From positions 1 to 17,165 of the forward strand of contig JAJZUR010000016.1 in NCBI GenBank assembly GCA_021848375.1: 17,165 nucleotides of DNA, given 5' to 3'. Positions 1 to 7,656 of the stretch are shown here, piece by piece. Every line of letters begins with the position of its first letter. The first letter of the stretch is position 1. This DNA is from Pseudomonadota bacterium (lineage in GTDB: Bacteria; Pseudomonadota; Gammaproteobacteria; UBA6186; Azoamicaceae). The notes below the pieces were generated by a model. That model was not told where the DNA came from and did not search any database. It saw only the letters and a program-made list of their open reading frames with translations. Position numbers and translations under genes: made by a program.

Positions 1-184
1 AATCTTTACCGAATAACAGTCCTATCATTAAAAAAAAGAATAATTTTTGATATAAAAACGCCCTATCAAATGTGTGCATATTCACCTATAAAAATAGACA
101 AAATAATTAGAATTTTTCTTGCATACTCATAATTCTATTTGATAGTATTCGTTCCAGATTGACTATTTAATTATTATTTTTATT
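1..184. other. AT-rich leader region upstream of coiled-coil gene 1
   Basis: No convincing gene is seen here. A TTGACT box (159-164) lies 16 bp before TATTAT (181-186), but that -10 would overlap the ribosome-binding site at 187-190, so the true promoter is probably further upstream and I cannot fix it. At the extreme left edge a minus-strand ATG (28-26) opens nine codons (MIGLLFGKD) that run out of the window. It has no visible Shine-Dalgarno sequence, so I do not call it a gene. Confidence 0.4.
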
Positions 185-200
185 ATGAGGTATGAAATTT

Positions 201-1313
201 ATGTTTAGACAAGAATCATTTGAAAAAACAGTCTATAGCAGCTCTGACGACTCTGATGATATTAAGGCTCCAGAAAATCTATTACTCAATTTAGGTGTAC
301 CTCCACATAATTTACAAAATAATATTGTTAATCAAAATAATGACAAAACTAACTTGTCGGTGCTTGTGGATGAGCTGGAGCCAGAAGCCCTCGAAGAGCT
401 CTGGGCAATAGATGCAGTAACTAGTTATCTTAAAAGAGAAGAAGAACAGAATCAAATGGATGCACTAAAAGAGGTGGAAGCAGAGAACGAAAGAAATACG
501 CTCATTGAATTGGCTGAAAATGACGTTGCAGAACCTCTGTCTCAACTCGAACCCGAACCAGACTCAGATGAGGAGCGTGCTTATTTAATCGAAGCCCTTA
601 ATTATCATGAACAAAACGTACAACCTGATCCTCTGCAAGTGCAGTTGCAAACGGTTCGTGATGCGCTTGAAAATGTTGATCAGATTTTAGCAAACGAAAG
701 AAATGCAAAAGAACAGGCCGAGTCCTTATTGGCACAGAGGAATATCGAAAACATATTAATGCAAGAGACTATTGCTAAGCATACAGAAGTCATAATGGAA
801 CAACAGGAGGAGTTGGAAGCGCTTAACCTTAAGTATGGTCGCCTGCAGCAACTTTTGCAAGAAAGTAGATCGAATGAAGCTGAACTGTTAAAGCAATTGG
901 AGGAAGGTAAACAGCGAGAAGCCGCTGCATTAGCGCAAATTCAAGAAAAAGGAAACAATATTACGGTATTAAAACGTAAGCGGGACGAGATGGAACAAGA
1001 AATGGAACAAGGGAAAGTAAAGGAACAGGTTATTACAGATTTAAAACTGCAATTGGTAGAGAAAGAGGAAATGCTTGCTCGTCTGAACAAATTAGCTGAT
1101 AAGCTAAAAGCTTTGGTTATAGAAAAAGACATGGCAATAACAACCCTTGCAGGATTATTAAATTCTCCTGAAAATTCGCCTAAGAAAAAGGCTATACTTC
1201 ACGCTTTTAATAAACCAAAGGCGATCCCTATAAATTGGTTGGATTCCGCTGTCACTACGAATACGACTACGACGAGTCATTGTACCAATGGTAATTTCTC
1301 TATCGACAATTAA
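201..1313 (+). CDS. Acidic coiled-coil protein 1, function unknown
   Basis: Not a family I recognise. The protein is 370 aa. It has an acidic, low-complexity N-terminal part with a Ser/Asp cluster (about residues 12-20) and Glu-rich stretches (about 55-130). A long Glu/Gln/Lys/Leu heptad-like coiled coil runs from about 142 to 322. The tail is short and basic (SPKKKAILHAF) and ends in a Thr/Asn-rich stretch. There is no signal peptide or membrane segment. An upstream in-frame ATG at 192 is possible, but GAGG (187-190) lies only 1 nt before it and an ideal 10 nt before the ATG at 201. The next gene uses the same GAGG-10 nt-ATG arrangement, so I choose 201. The gene is followed after 17 nt by a second coiled-coil gene, probably in one operon. 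Composition and context suggest a cytoplasmic scaffold or a secreted host-directed protein; this is inference. Confidence 0.8.
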   Translation: MFRQESFEKTVYSSSDDSDDIKAPENLLLNLGVPPHNLQNNIVNQNNDKTNLSVLVDELEPEALEELWAIDAVTSYLKREEEQNQMDALKEVEAENERNTLIELAENDVAEPLSQLEPEPDSDEERAYLIEALNYHEQNVQPDPLQVQLQTVRDALENVDQILANERNAKEQAESLLAQRNIENILMQETIAKHTEVIMEQQEELEALNLKYGRLQQLLQESRSNEAELLKQLEEGKQREAAALAQIQEKGNNITVLKRKRDEMEQEMEQGKVKEQVITDLKLQLVEKEEMLARLNKLADKLKALVIEKDMAITTLAGLLNSPENSPKKKAILHAFNKPKAIPINWLDSAVTTNTTTTSHCTNGNFSIDN

Positions 1314-1330
1314 TGTGAGGTATAAAATAT

Positions 1331-2086
1331 ATGTTTTCTGATCCAAGTTTAGATTCAAATCCTGTTGAAAGACAAAATATTCAGGAACCCGTTTCTGAAA
1401 TTTTGGATGGCAGCGTTTCACCAGCCAGTTTTGAAACTATTATATTTTCTAGTAATACTGCGTCTGAAGAGGGTGTTCAGCGCACGAGTATTGTAAATCG
1501 CGACGATGAGCAGAGCACGCCATCTTTTAAATTTCAAGAAGAGATGATGAAATTGTTTGCAAAATATGATGCTGAGAATAAAGATAAAATTGCCTTACTC
1601 GAAAACGAGAAAAAGACGTTGCAAGACGAAAATACTGCATTGAAAGAGGAAGTTCGTGAAAGCAAAGTCGCTGTATTGCAGGTAACCAAGAGACTAGATA
1701 AATTGGAATCTAACTGTCTTCAATTTGAGGAGTTCTCAAAAACTGTTTCAGGAAGAATTACGGCCAAAGATGATCAGATAACATTGTTAACAATGGAAAA
1801 AGCGAAATTGCAACAGGAACTTGACAATTCGAATAAGACCCAAGAAGTTTTGAAAAAGAAAGTTGAAGGATTAACAATAGCAGTAAAGCAAGTCGCTGCT
1901 GCACATCGGTCGCAACATCGCCAAGGTCGCAATATGCTGCTTTGTTTTGAGCAAACCCGGTCGAATTCAAATTCTAGAGGCAGTATGAGTGATGAAAATT
2001 CTATTCCTGCGGAGAGTACTAATTCTCTTCAATCGTCTCTTTCTAATAAAAGGCAAAAGACTTCAAATACAGTTACATTGAACTAA
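1331..2086 (+). CDS. Coiled-coil protein 2, function unknown, probable paralogue of its upstream neighbour
   Basis: Not recognised. The protein is 251 aa: a disordered-looking N-terminus (1-65), a coiled coil of Lys/Glu/Leu/Gln heptads (about 66-190), then a Ser/Asn-rich tail with a basic patch (NKRQKT) near residues 239-244. There is no signal peptide or membrane segment. The start is set by GAGG (1317-1320) 10 nt before ATG. This leader matches that of the upstream gene at about 19 of 22 positions through the first two codons. Both N-termini carry an SFE-x-x-hydrophobic-aromatic-SS motif (residues 33-41 here, 6-14 in the first protein). The two are therefore plausibly diverged tandem duplicates with the same layout: variable head, coiled coil, basic tail. 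The stop codon overlaps the stop of the convergent yciK-like gene by 4 nt. Confidence 0.8.
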   Translation: MFSDPSLDSNPVERQNIQEPVSEILDGSVSPASFETIIFSSNTASEEGVQRTSIVNRDDEQSTPSFKFQEEMMKLFAKYDAENKDKIALLENEKKTLQDENTALKEEVRESKVAVLQVTKRLDKLESNCLQFEEFSKTVSGRITAKDDQITLLTMEKAKLQQELDNSNKTQEVLKKKVEGLTIAVKQVAAAHRSQHRQGRNMLLCFEQTRSNSNSRGSMSDENSIPAESTNSLQSSLSNKRQKTSNTVTLN

Positions 2087-2856
2087 AAAAATGATAAGGG
2101 AGAAGTATTTAAGGCCAAAGCCCTCAAGGTTTGGCCTTGGATCCCTTGACTATCCTTACCCATTAAATACAGATACGTTGACATAATTTCTTGGGGTAAA
2201 ACTAACGCCTCACTATTTTCTGCGGGATATGCATTCATTCTTAACCGGGTACGAACTTTGACGGGATTTATACTATTGACGCGAATATTGGTATTCGTTT
2301 CTAATTCTTTGGAGAGTGTTTGCATTAAGCCTTGCAGTCCAAATTTACTCACCCCATAAGCTCCCCAATATGCTTTTCCTTGTTCGCCTTCAGGTGCAGA
2401 AGTAAAAACAATTGAGGCATCTTTGGATTTTTTTAATAACGGTAATGCCGCTTGCGTTAACAGAAAAGCGCTGGTGAGATTGGTTTGCATGATTTGTAGC
2501 CATTGTTCGAGCGGGTAATGTTCGATCGGCGTTAAAGTTCTAAGTTCACCAGCATTATGCAACAGACCATCTAATGCGCCGAGTTTGTCTTGAATATTGG
2601 TTTTCAGATCTTGATAGTCTTGAAAAGTTGCAGTGGCCAAATTCAGCGGATAGATGGCTGGAGTTGGAAAGCCCGCCGTTACTATTTCATCATATAGGGT
2701 TTCTAATTTCGGGACAGAGCGGGCGAGTAAAATGACCGTTGCGCCATAGGTTGCAAATGTTTTGGCGGCAGTGCGCCCAATCCCGCTAGAAGCACCGGTT
2801 ACAAGGATGATTCGATTTTGCAGAAGATCTAATGCTGGCTGATAAGTGTTTAACAT
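2083..2856 (-). CDS. yciK: YciK-like short-chain dehydrogenase/reductase
   Basis: A 257-aa NAD(P)-dependent short-chain dehydrogenase of the classical type, closest in layout to E. coli YciK; its substrate is not established. The Rossmann cofactor motif TGASSGIG is near residues 20-27, the NAG motif follows HNAG near 101-104, the catalytic Ser lies in VFTSAPEG, and the catalytic Tyr and Lys lie in the YGVSK motif. The usual NPG after the active site reads NPVK, a departure from YciK. The C-terminal tail after GQT ends in SPLSFF and does not resemble YciK; it is partly encoded by the A-run next to the convergent gene. The start is the ATG at 2856 (MLNTYQPALDLLQNRIILVTGAS), which matches the family's N-terminus, although no strong Shine-Dalgarno sequence is seen. 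It is divergent from the broken gene at 2950. Confidence 0.88.
   Translation of the reverse strand: MLNTYQPALDLLQNRIILVTGASSGIGRTAAKTFATYGATVILLARSVPKLETLYDEIVTAGFPTPAIYPLNLATATFQDYQDLKTNIQDKLGALDGLLHNAGELRTLTPIEHYPLEQWLQIMQTNLTSAFLLTQAALPLLKKSKDASIVFTSAPEGEQGKAYWGAYGVSKFGLQGLMQTLSKELETNTNIRVNSINPVKVRTRLRMNAYPAENSEALVLPQEIMSTYLYLMGKDSQGIQGQTLRALALNTSPLSFF
2111..2138. terminator. Perfect 9-bp inverted repeat, possible bidirectional terminator
   Basis: AAGGCCAAA (2111-2119) pairs perfectly with TTTGGCCTT (2130-2138) around a 10-nt loop. It lies 25 nt past the stop of the plus-strand coiled-coil gene and inside the last codons of the minus-strand yciK-like gene. No T-tract follows on either strand, so a factor-independent terminator is only weakly supported. 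It may instead attenuate or protect the 3' ends of the convergent transcripts. Confidence 0.35.
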
Positions 2857-2949
2857 GCAGCGTAGCCTATCATAGCAATGGAATAAATAAAATTTGTTGG
2901 TTTACTTAGTTATCATTTATCTTTTACTATTAACCAGGCAATTAAATAC

Positions 2950-3328
2950 ATGAAAATTATGCCGCATACGTCGCCCACTGACATAAATCATTGGTTAGAA
3001 AATCAGCGGCGAGTTTGGGATAAAGATGGGCCAATGCCGGAGATGCTAGCATCCGCTGGTACCAGCGAAATACAAAATGATGAAGCGTATCAACATGCCG
3101 CAGCCTTATTTTATCGAGAGCAATATTTGCAAGCGGCAGCTGAAATTTTCAGCGATTTTTAAAAATGGGCAGTCGCCTTATGCTGATCTGGCCGGCTATT
3201 TATCAGTTCGGTCTTATTATCACCAAGCTTTAACTGAAAAAAAAGAGAATTTACCGCCCAATTTTTTAAAGTGTTGTGCAGCAATAGAGGACATCACTCC
3301 TCTTTTGCAGATGGCCATTCAATATTGA
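2950..3328 (+). pseudogene. Small gene broken by a +1 frameshift in a T5-A5 run
   Basis: Frame 1 codes for 70 aa from the ATG at 2950 and stops at 3162. The following frame continues without interruption to 3328. Removing one T from the T5 run at 3156-3160 joins them into a 125-aa protein reading through EIFSDFKNGQSPYADLAGYL. The helical, alanine- and tyrosine-rich sequence (ALFYREQYLQAAAEIF, then YADLAGYLSVRSYYHQAL) looks TPR- or helical-hairpin-like, but I do not recognise a family. It may be the remnant of a larger protein. It is divergent from the yciK-like gene, with 93 bp between their starts. Possible explanations are a true pseudogene, a sequencing or assembly error in a homopolymer, or slippage at TTTTTAAAAA. 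Confidence 0.65.
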
Positions 3329-3405
3329 AGTGCAATATATGTAGCTGAATGACCCATTACCAATAATTGAAATTTTGTTCACATCTGGGGAGAGTAAACC
3401 GAGTA

Positions 3406-3435
3406 GTTACAAAGTGACTCAGAGACTGCTAAAAT
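3406..3435 (+). promoter_or_regulatory. Possible sigma-70 promoter of the perM-like gene
   Basis: GTTACA (3406-3411) is separated by 18 bp from TAAAAT (3430-3435), a 5/6 match to the -10 consensus, about 40 bp before the ATG at 3478. The rest of the 149-bp gap (3329-3477) shows nothing else I can name. Confidence 0.4.
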
Positions 3436-3477
3436 AAATAGGGCTAAATATGTTTTATCGACTTTAGGGTTTATACA

Positions 3478-4566
3478 ATGATTCAAATTCTTCGTGTATG
3501 GTTTAATCGATATTTCTCCGATCCGCAAGCCGTATTGCTGTTTTTCTTTTTATTGATTAGCTTTGGACTAATTATGTTGATGGGCTCGATCTTAGCCCCA
3601 GTGCTGGGAAGCATTGTGATTGCCTATTTATTGGATGGGGTGGCAAATGGGCTGCAGCGCCTTAGAATGCCAAGACTTCCAGCCGTCATCTTAACTTTTT
3701 TGGGGTTTTCAGGATTTGTATTACTGTGTTTCCTCGTCTTGTTACCTCTCTTGTGGAAGCAGGTCGTTCATCTTTTTGATGACTTACCCAATATGATGGT
3801 AAAAGGGGAACAACTGCTCTATGATCTCGTTGCACGGTTTCCCGAATTTTTTTCCAAAGAACAGGTCAATGCGTTTGCAAGTGATCTCTTAACCGATGTG
3901 CGCAATTCTGCAAAAGTCGTGTTGACTGCCTCATGGTCTTCCATCACGGGATTAATTGCTGGGATTGTTTATTTGGTGTTAGTGCCGTTATTAGTATTTT
4001 TCTTCTTAAAAGACAGAGATCAATTATTGCAGTGGGGTGGGGCATTTTTGCCTGATAAAAGAGGGGTTTTAACGCAAGTTTCTTTAGAAGTAAACGATCA
4101 AATCGGTAATTATATTCGAGGAAAAGTCATTGAAATTATTGTGGTGACGTTTGCCACATATCTCGTTTTTTGGTATTTCGATTTAGAATATGCAGCGCTC
4201 TTGGCATTTTTGGTGGGGATTTCTTCTCTTATTCCTTATGTCGGTGCGATTGTCACGACGATTCCAGTCATCCTGGTGGGTTATTTGCAATGGGGTTGGG
4301 GTACGCAGTTTGGCTATTTTATGGCGGCTTATTTAGTCGTACAAGGATTAGATGCCAATTTGTTAGTGCCGCTGTTATTCTCAGAAGCAGTTAATTTACA
4401 TCCCATTGCGATTGTGGTTGCAACTTTATTTTTCGGAGGGGTTTGGGGATTCTGGGGAGTCTTTTTTGCAATTCCGCTCGCAACGCTCGTCAAAGCAGTC
4501 ATCAATGCATGGCCAAAAAAAGGGCATTCTGGTTTACGCAACCGTCATAAAATAAAGGCTAGTTAA
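3478..4566 (+). CDS. perM: PerM-like AI-2E family (UPF0118) permease
   Basis: A 362-aa inner-membrane protein of the AI-2E transporter/PerM family, with the expected length (E. coli PerM about 353 aa). Hydrophobic segments cover about residues 17-75, a membrane pair follows at about 68-90, and a central soluble stretch runs from about 92 to 150. Further membrane segments run from about 155 to the C-terminus. Family landmarks are clear: YLVLVPLLVFFFLKDRDQ, the NYIRGKVIEIIVV segment, LIPYVGAIVTTIPV, LVPLLFSEAVNLHP and FGGVWGFWGVFFAIPLATL. The family includes exporters and Na+/H+ antiporters, so the substrate here is unknown. The start is supported by an AGGG-type ribosome-binding site (about 3465-3469). 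Its TAA overlaps the stop of the convergent LRR-kinase gene (shared TTAA, 4563-4566). Confidence 0.93.
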   Translation: MIQILRVWFNRYFSDPQAVLLFFFLLISFGLIMLMGSILAPVLGSIVIAYLLDGVANGLQRLRMPRLPAVILTFLGFSGFVLLCFLVLLPLLWKQVVHLFDDLPNMMVKGEQLLYDLVARFPEFFSKEQVNAFASDLLTDVRNSAKVVLTASWSSITGLIAGIVYLVLVPLLVFFFLKDRDQLLQWGGAFLPDKRGVLTQVSLEVNDQIGNYIRGKVIEIIVVTFATYLVFWYFDLEYAALLAFLVGISSLIPYVGAIVTTIPVILVGYLQWGWGTQFGYFMAAYLVVQGLDANLLVPLLFSEAVNLHPIAIVVATLFFGGVWGFWGVFFAIPLATLVKAVINAWPKKGHSGLRNRHKIKAS

Positions 4567-6047
4567 TTTTTGTCAACCGACAACGATCTTATAAATTCCT
4601 CATAGTTGTTTTTGCATGCTTTTATGCTTTCGATGGCCTCCTCAGTAGAGGGTCGATTTTTGGGGATTTGATCCCACATTTTGGTCATAACGGTATAAAA
4701 ATCTGGTGGTGTTGTTTTAGGTGGTACGGTCGGACGAACGCCTTTATTTAGCTGTTCTATTAATTCGGTGCGTGTTTTTACGTGTGGATACGGTTCTTCT
4801 TCACTTGCCATATAAGAACAAACTATTGCAAAACTATAAATATCCCCTGCTGTGCTGTAGGAACCTTTTTGTGTAAGCGTCTCGGGTGGCATGTAGAGCG
4901 GTGTACCAACAAGCGCTGTGCTGTTTAAGTTACTGGTAGCAAGATTAAAATCAGTCACTTTTGCATTTGTTTGACGGTCTATCAGCACATTTTGAGGTTT
5001 AATATCGCGATGTAAAATATTTTTAGAGTGTAAATGATGGATGCCAAAAATAATGTCTAAAGTAATTTTATATTTAGCGCCCCACTGTAGGGATGGATGT
5101 TTTTTTAGGTAAGTATCTAGGGAACCTTGTTCGCAGAGTTCCATCACAATACATTCATTGCCGATGCTACTGCAAAAGCCATATAATGATACGATGTTTG
5201 GATGACGTAACTGAAGCATTTGTCGAATCTCTTCTTGCAGCGAGGATAATATATGAGGTTGATGAGAGAATATTTTTTTGATGGCAACTGGGTGATATTG
5301 CCAGATGCCTTTATACACAATAGCAAATGCTCCTCTCCCTATTTCTTTATCAAAAGTGATTGATTTGAGAGGAATATCGAATGCACTGGGTAAAGAATCT
5401 GTACTTTCCGTAGATAATTTAAAACTGGTGGTAAGAGAATTATCCAAGACAGGGACCACTTTTTTCTTACCCGAATTACGTTCAAGAAATAGGGTTATTT
5501 TTTGCAGCATCAGTTTCAAAAACGTATCTTCAATTGTTCTAAATTTTAATTCAATAAGTGTTCTATTTTTGGTCACTAGTGAAAACCAAAATGACAAGAT
5601 ACCTTCTCTATGAATTGGATTCTCTTCGAGATCGAGTGATGTTAAAGTGGTATTATTCAGTAGAGAATCAGAAATAGCCTTAGCGCCACTATTTCCTATT
5701 TTATTAGTGTTCAGATCAAGAAATTTTAATGTGACATTATTCGCTAATACTTCAGCAATGCCAATAGCGCCGCAATCGGTTATTTTATTATTGAATAAAT
5801 TCAATGAAATGACGGTTTGGTTTTCTTTGAGTCCTGGAATAAGCAATAAAATTTGCTCATCATCTAAATTTAGGCTGCTTAAATCTAAGGTAATGCATCG
5901 TTGATTTTGATCTAAGAGATGATCTGTTTTCAGTTTCTCTGCTAATTTTTCCAATAAAACCTTTATCTTTGACCTATCACTCAGCATGTTTTTAATGTGG
6001 GCAAGGATTTGATCTATCGTCATAACGCTTTCTGGATTTGCAGCCAT
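4563..6047 (-). CDS. Leucine-rich-repeat / eukaryotic-like protein kinase fusion
   Basis: A 494-aa protein with no signal peptide or membrane segment. Residues about 50-165 form three to four ribonuclease-inhibitor-type LRR units of about 28 aa (for example TLKFLDLNTNKIGNSGAKAI). A linker follows, then a complete kinase fold at about 229-485. Kinase landmarks: glycine loop GRGAFAIVYKG (237-247), VAIK lysine K257, C-helix Glu about 272-273, HRDIKPQN (346-353) with D348, K350 and N353, a metal-binding D366 in DFN (DFG expected), PPE (387-389, APE equivalent), D402 and R465. The sequence resembles amoebal and plant tyrosine-kinase-like Ser/Thr kinases. In Legionellales such genes usually encode secreted effectors, so a host-cell role is the leading inference; I see no clear secretion signal. 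The start has a GGGAG site upstream, and a second Met lies at residue 9. Confidence 0.9.
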   Translation of the reverse strand: MAANPESVMTIDQILAHIKNMLSDRSKIKVLLEKLAEKLKTDHLLDQNQRCITLDLSSLNLDDEQILLLIPGLKENQTVISLNLFNNKITDCGAIGIAEVLANNVTLKFLDLNTNKIGNSGAKAISDSLLNNTTLTSLDLEENPIHREGILSFWFSLVTKNRTLIELKFRTIEDTFLKLMLQKITLFLERNSGKKKVVPVLDNSLTTSFKLSTESTDSLPSAFDIPLKSITFDKEIGRGAFAIVYKGIWQYHPVAIKKIFSHQPHILSSLQEEIRQMLQLRHPNIVSLYGFCSSIGNECIVMELCEQGSLDTYLKKHPSLQWGAKYKITLDIIFGIHHLHSKNILHRDIKPQNVLIDRQTNAKVTDFNLATSNLNSTALVGTPLYMPPETLTQKGSYSTAGDIYSFAIVCSYMASEEEPYPHVKTRTELIEQLNKGVRPTVPPKTTPPDFYTVMTKMWDQIPKNRPSTEEAIESIKACKNNYEEFIRSLSVDKN

Positions 6048-6076
6048 TCTAACAATCTCCCTTTGTATTGAAGCGT

Positions 6077-6105
6077 ATCTTACGGCAGGTCGCTTTACTT
6101 GTAAA
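6077..6105 (-). promoter_or_regulatory. Promoter of the LRR-kinase gene, -10 box within CGTA-N3-TACG
   Basis: On the minus strand TTTACA (6105-6100) is followed by 17 bp and then TAAGAT (6082-6077). The -10 box sits inside the inverted repeat CGTA-AGA-TACG (6084-6074). The start codon is about 30 nt downstream. The same arrangement precedes the LuxR-type gene at the right end of the window. Confidence 0.5.
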
Positions 6106-6124
6106 CGGATGAAAACCCCATTTT

Positions 6125-7654
6125 TTATTCAATCGGAATTTGTTCTGCTTGTAAAGAATCCTTTCGGCGAGTTTTCAGTAACAATATCATAGGAAGCATG
6201 CAGATAAAACTCCAGGTAATCATAATATAGACATCCACGATGGCGAGCATCATCGATTGCGCTCCTAATTCTTGTGCGAGCACAAAGGCAGAAAGAGGGT
6301 TGCTTAATGTCAATTGTAAGGGTTGAAGATAATCATATAGAGCGGGGTTAAACGGATTGATAAACCCGCCCAAATGGTTCCAGGCAATTTGTGCGTGGCG
6401 AGTTAGAATGGTGGTTACGGCAGAAATACCCAGTGAAAATCCAAAGGTTCGCATCAGGCTAAATAACCCCGCCCCTTCGGTAACCAAATGGGGCGGCAAG
6501 GTTGATAAAGCCATGGTTGATAGCGGGATCATCACAAAACCAAGCCCAAAACCCTGCATTAAACCGGGTAAAAGGATCCAACCTGGGCTGATATCAAGGC
6601 TGTAATAAGTACAAATATAAATAGCCATCAGATTTAATAATATTCCAGTGGCAATAAAAGTACGCGGATTTACGCGGGTGGACAATTTTCCGATGATGAT
6701 CATGGCAATCATACTGGAAATACCCCGGGGCGCCATGGTGAGCCCGGTCGTAAACGCGGGGTAATCTAAGAGATCTTGCAGCATGATAGCTTGAATCACC
6801 ATAGAGCCAAATAGACCTAAACCCATCGCGGTCATGATGACGCATGCAGCAACAAAGTTTCTATCTTTAAAAAGATCGACTTCGAAAATAGGTTTAACCG
6901 TTTTTCTAAATACGCTTAATAAGACATAACTCACAAAGCCGGTGATGGCACAAAGCGCCATCAATTTTATACTGTTAGATTCAAACCAATCGGCTTGATT
7001 ACCGCGATCCAGGACATACTGTGTGCCGCCAATCGCAATGGCAATGCAGCAGAGACTGACCCATTCTAAACGACGAGGTTTTGGTTTTGTATCGGGTACC
7101 ACCAAAGAGGCCATGATGAGAGATAAGAGACCCACGGGTAAGTTAATATAAAACGTCCAACGCCAGGTAAATACTTCGGTTAGATAGCCGCCGAGGGTTG
7201 GTCCAAGGATAGGGCCTACCATTACGCCGATGCCCCAGATTGCCATCGCTTTACCGCGTTCTGGGAGTGGAAAAATATCGACCATAATGGCTTGTGATAA
7301 AGGGACTAAAGCGGCGCCAAAGATCCCTTGTAATAATCGAAACAATACCATTTGCCCAAGATTTTGGGCAAGGCCGCAGCAGGCGGAAGTGAGCGTGAAA
7401 CCAAGAATACTTAAGAATAAATATTTTTTTCGCCCGAGTCGGTCAGTGAAAAAACCAGTGAGGGGCATAAAGATAGCGGAAGCGACTAGATAACTCGTTA
7501 ATACCCAACTGATTTGATCGGGCGTTGCAGAAAAGGTGCCTTGCATATTGGGTAGCGCCACATTCACAATGGTTGTGTCTAGCACTTGCATGACAGTTGC
7601 CGCCATCACTGAAAACGTGATCAAAAAACGCTGTTTTTTATCAACTACGGTCAT
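6125..7654 (-). CDS. emrB: EmrB-type multidrug efflux MFS transporter (DHA2, 14 TM)
   Basis: A 509-aa inner-membrane drug:H+ antiporter of the DHA2 family. It shows the family's LDTTIVNVALP motif in the first membrane segment (residues 25-35), motif A (TGFFTDRLGRKKYL, 66-79) in the first cytoplasmic loop, and motif C-like GPILGPTLGGYL followed by WRWTFYINLPVG. The length and hydrophobic pattern fit 14 membrane helices. With the HlyD-type adaptor encoded 2 nt upstream, it should form an inner-membrane/periplasmic pump that needs an outer-membrane TolC-like channel, which is not in this window. Substrates are probably hydrophobic toxic compounds (family inference). The start is the ATG at 7654, immediately after the emrA stop, which suggests translational coupling. 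Confidence 0.95.
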   Translation of the reverse strand: MTVVDKKQRFLITFSVMAATVMQVLDTTIVNVALPNMQGTFSATPDQISWVLTSYLVASAIFMPLTGFFTDRLGRKKYLFLSILGFTLTSACCGLAQNLGQMVLFRLLQGIFGAALVPLSQAIMVDIFPLPERGKAMAIWGIGVMVGPILGPTLGGYLTEVFTWRWTFYINLPVGLLSLIMASLVVPDTKPKPRRLEWVSLCCIAIAIGGTQYVLDRGNQADWFESNSIKLMALCAITGFVSYVLLSVFRKTVKPIFEVDLFKDRNFVAACVIMTAMGLGLFGSMVIQAIMLQDLLDYPAFTTGLTMAPRGISSMIAMIIIGKLSTRVNPRTFIATGILLNLMAIYICTYYSLDISPGWILLPGLMQGFGLGFVMIPLSTMALSTLPPHLVTEGAGLFSLMRTFGFSLGISAVTTILTRHAQIAWNHLGGFINPFNPALYDYLQPLQLTLSNPLSAFVLAQELGAQSMMLAIVDVYIMITWSFICMLPMILLLKTRRKDSLQAEQIPIE

Positions 7655-7656
7655 GG

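Noticed and set aside
166..174. TTTAATTAT resembling a PmrA-type (CTTAATATT) effector promoter element upstream of coiled-coil gene 1
   Set aside because: Only TTAAT and one more base match, in a very AT-rich stretch where such matches are expected by chance.
192..200. Upstream ATG as start of coiled-coil gene 1
   Set aside because: It leaves 1 nt between GAGG and ATG; the ATG at 201 has the same spacing as the paralogous downstream gene.
5093..5904. Plus-strand open frames opposite the LRR-kinase gene
   Set aside because: They are shadows of the kinase gene, with no ribosome-binding sites and no recognisable motifs.
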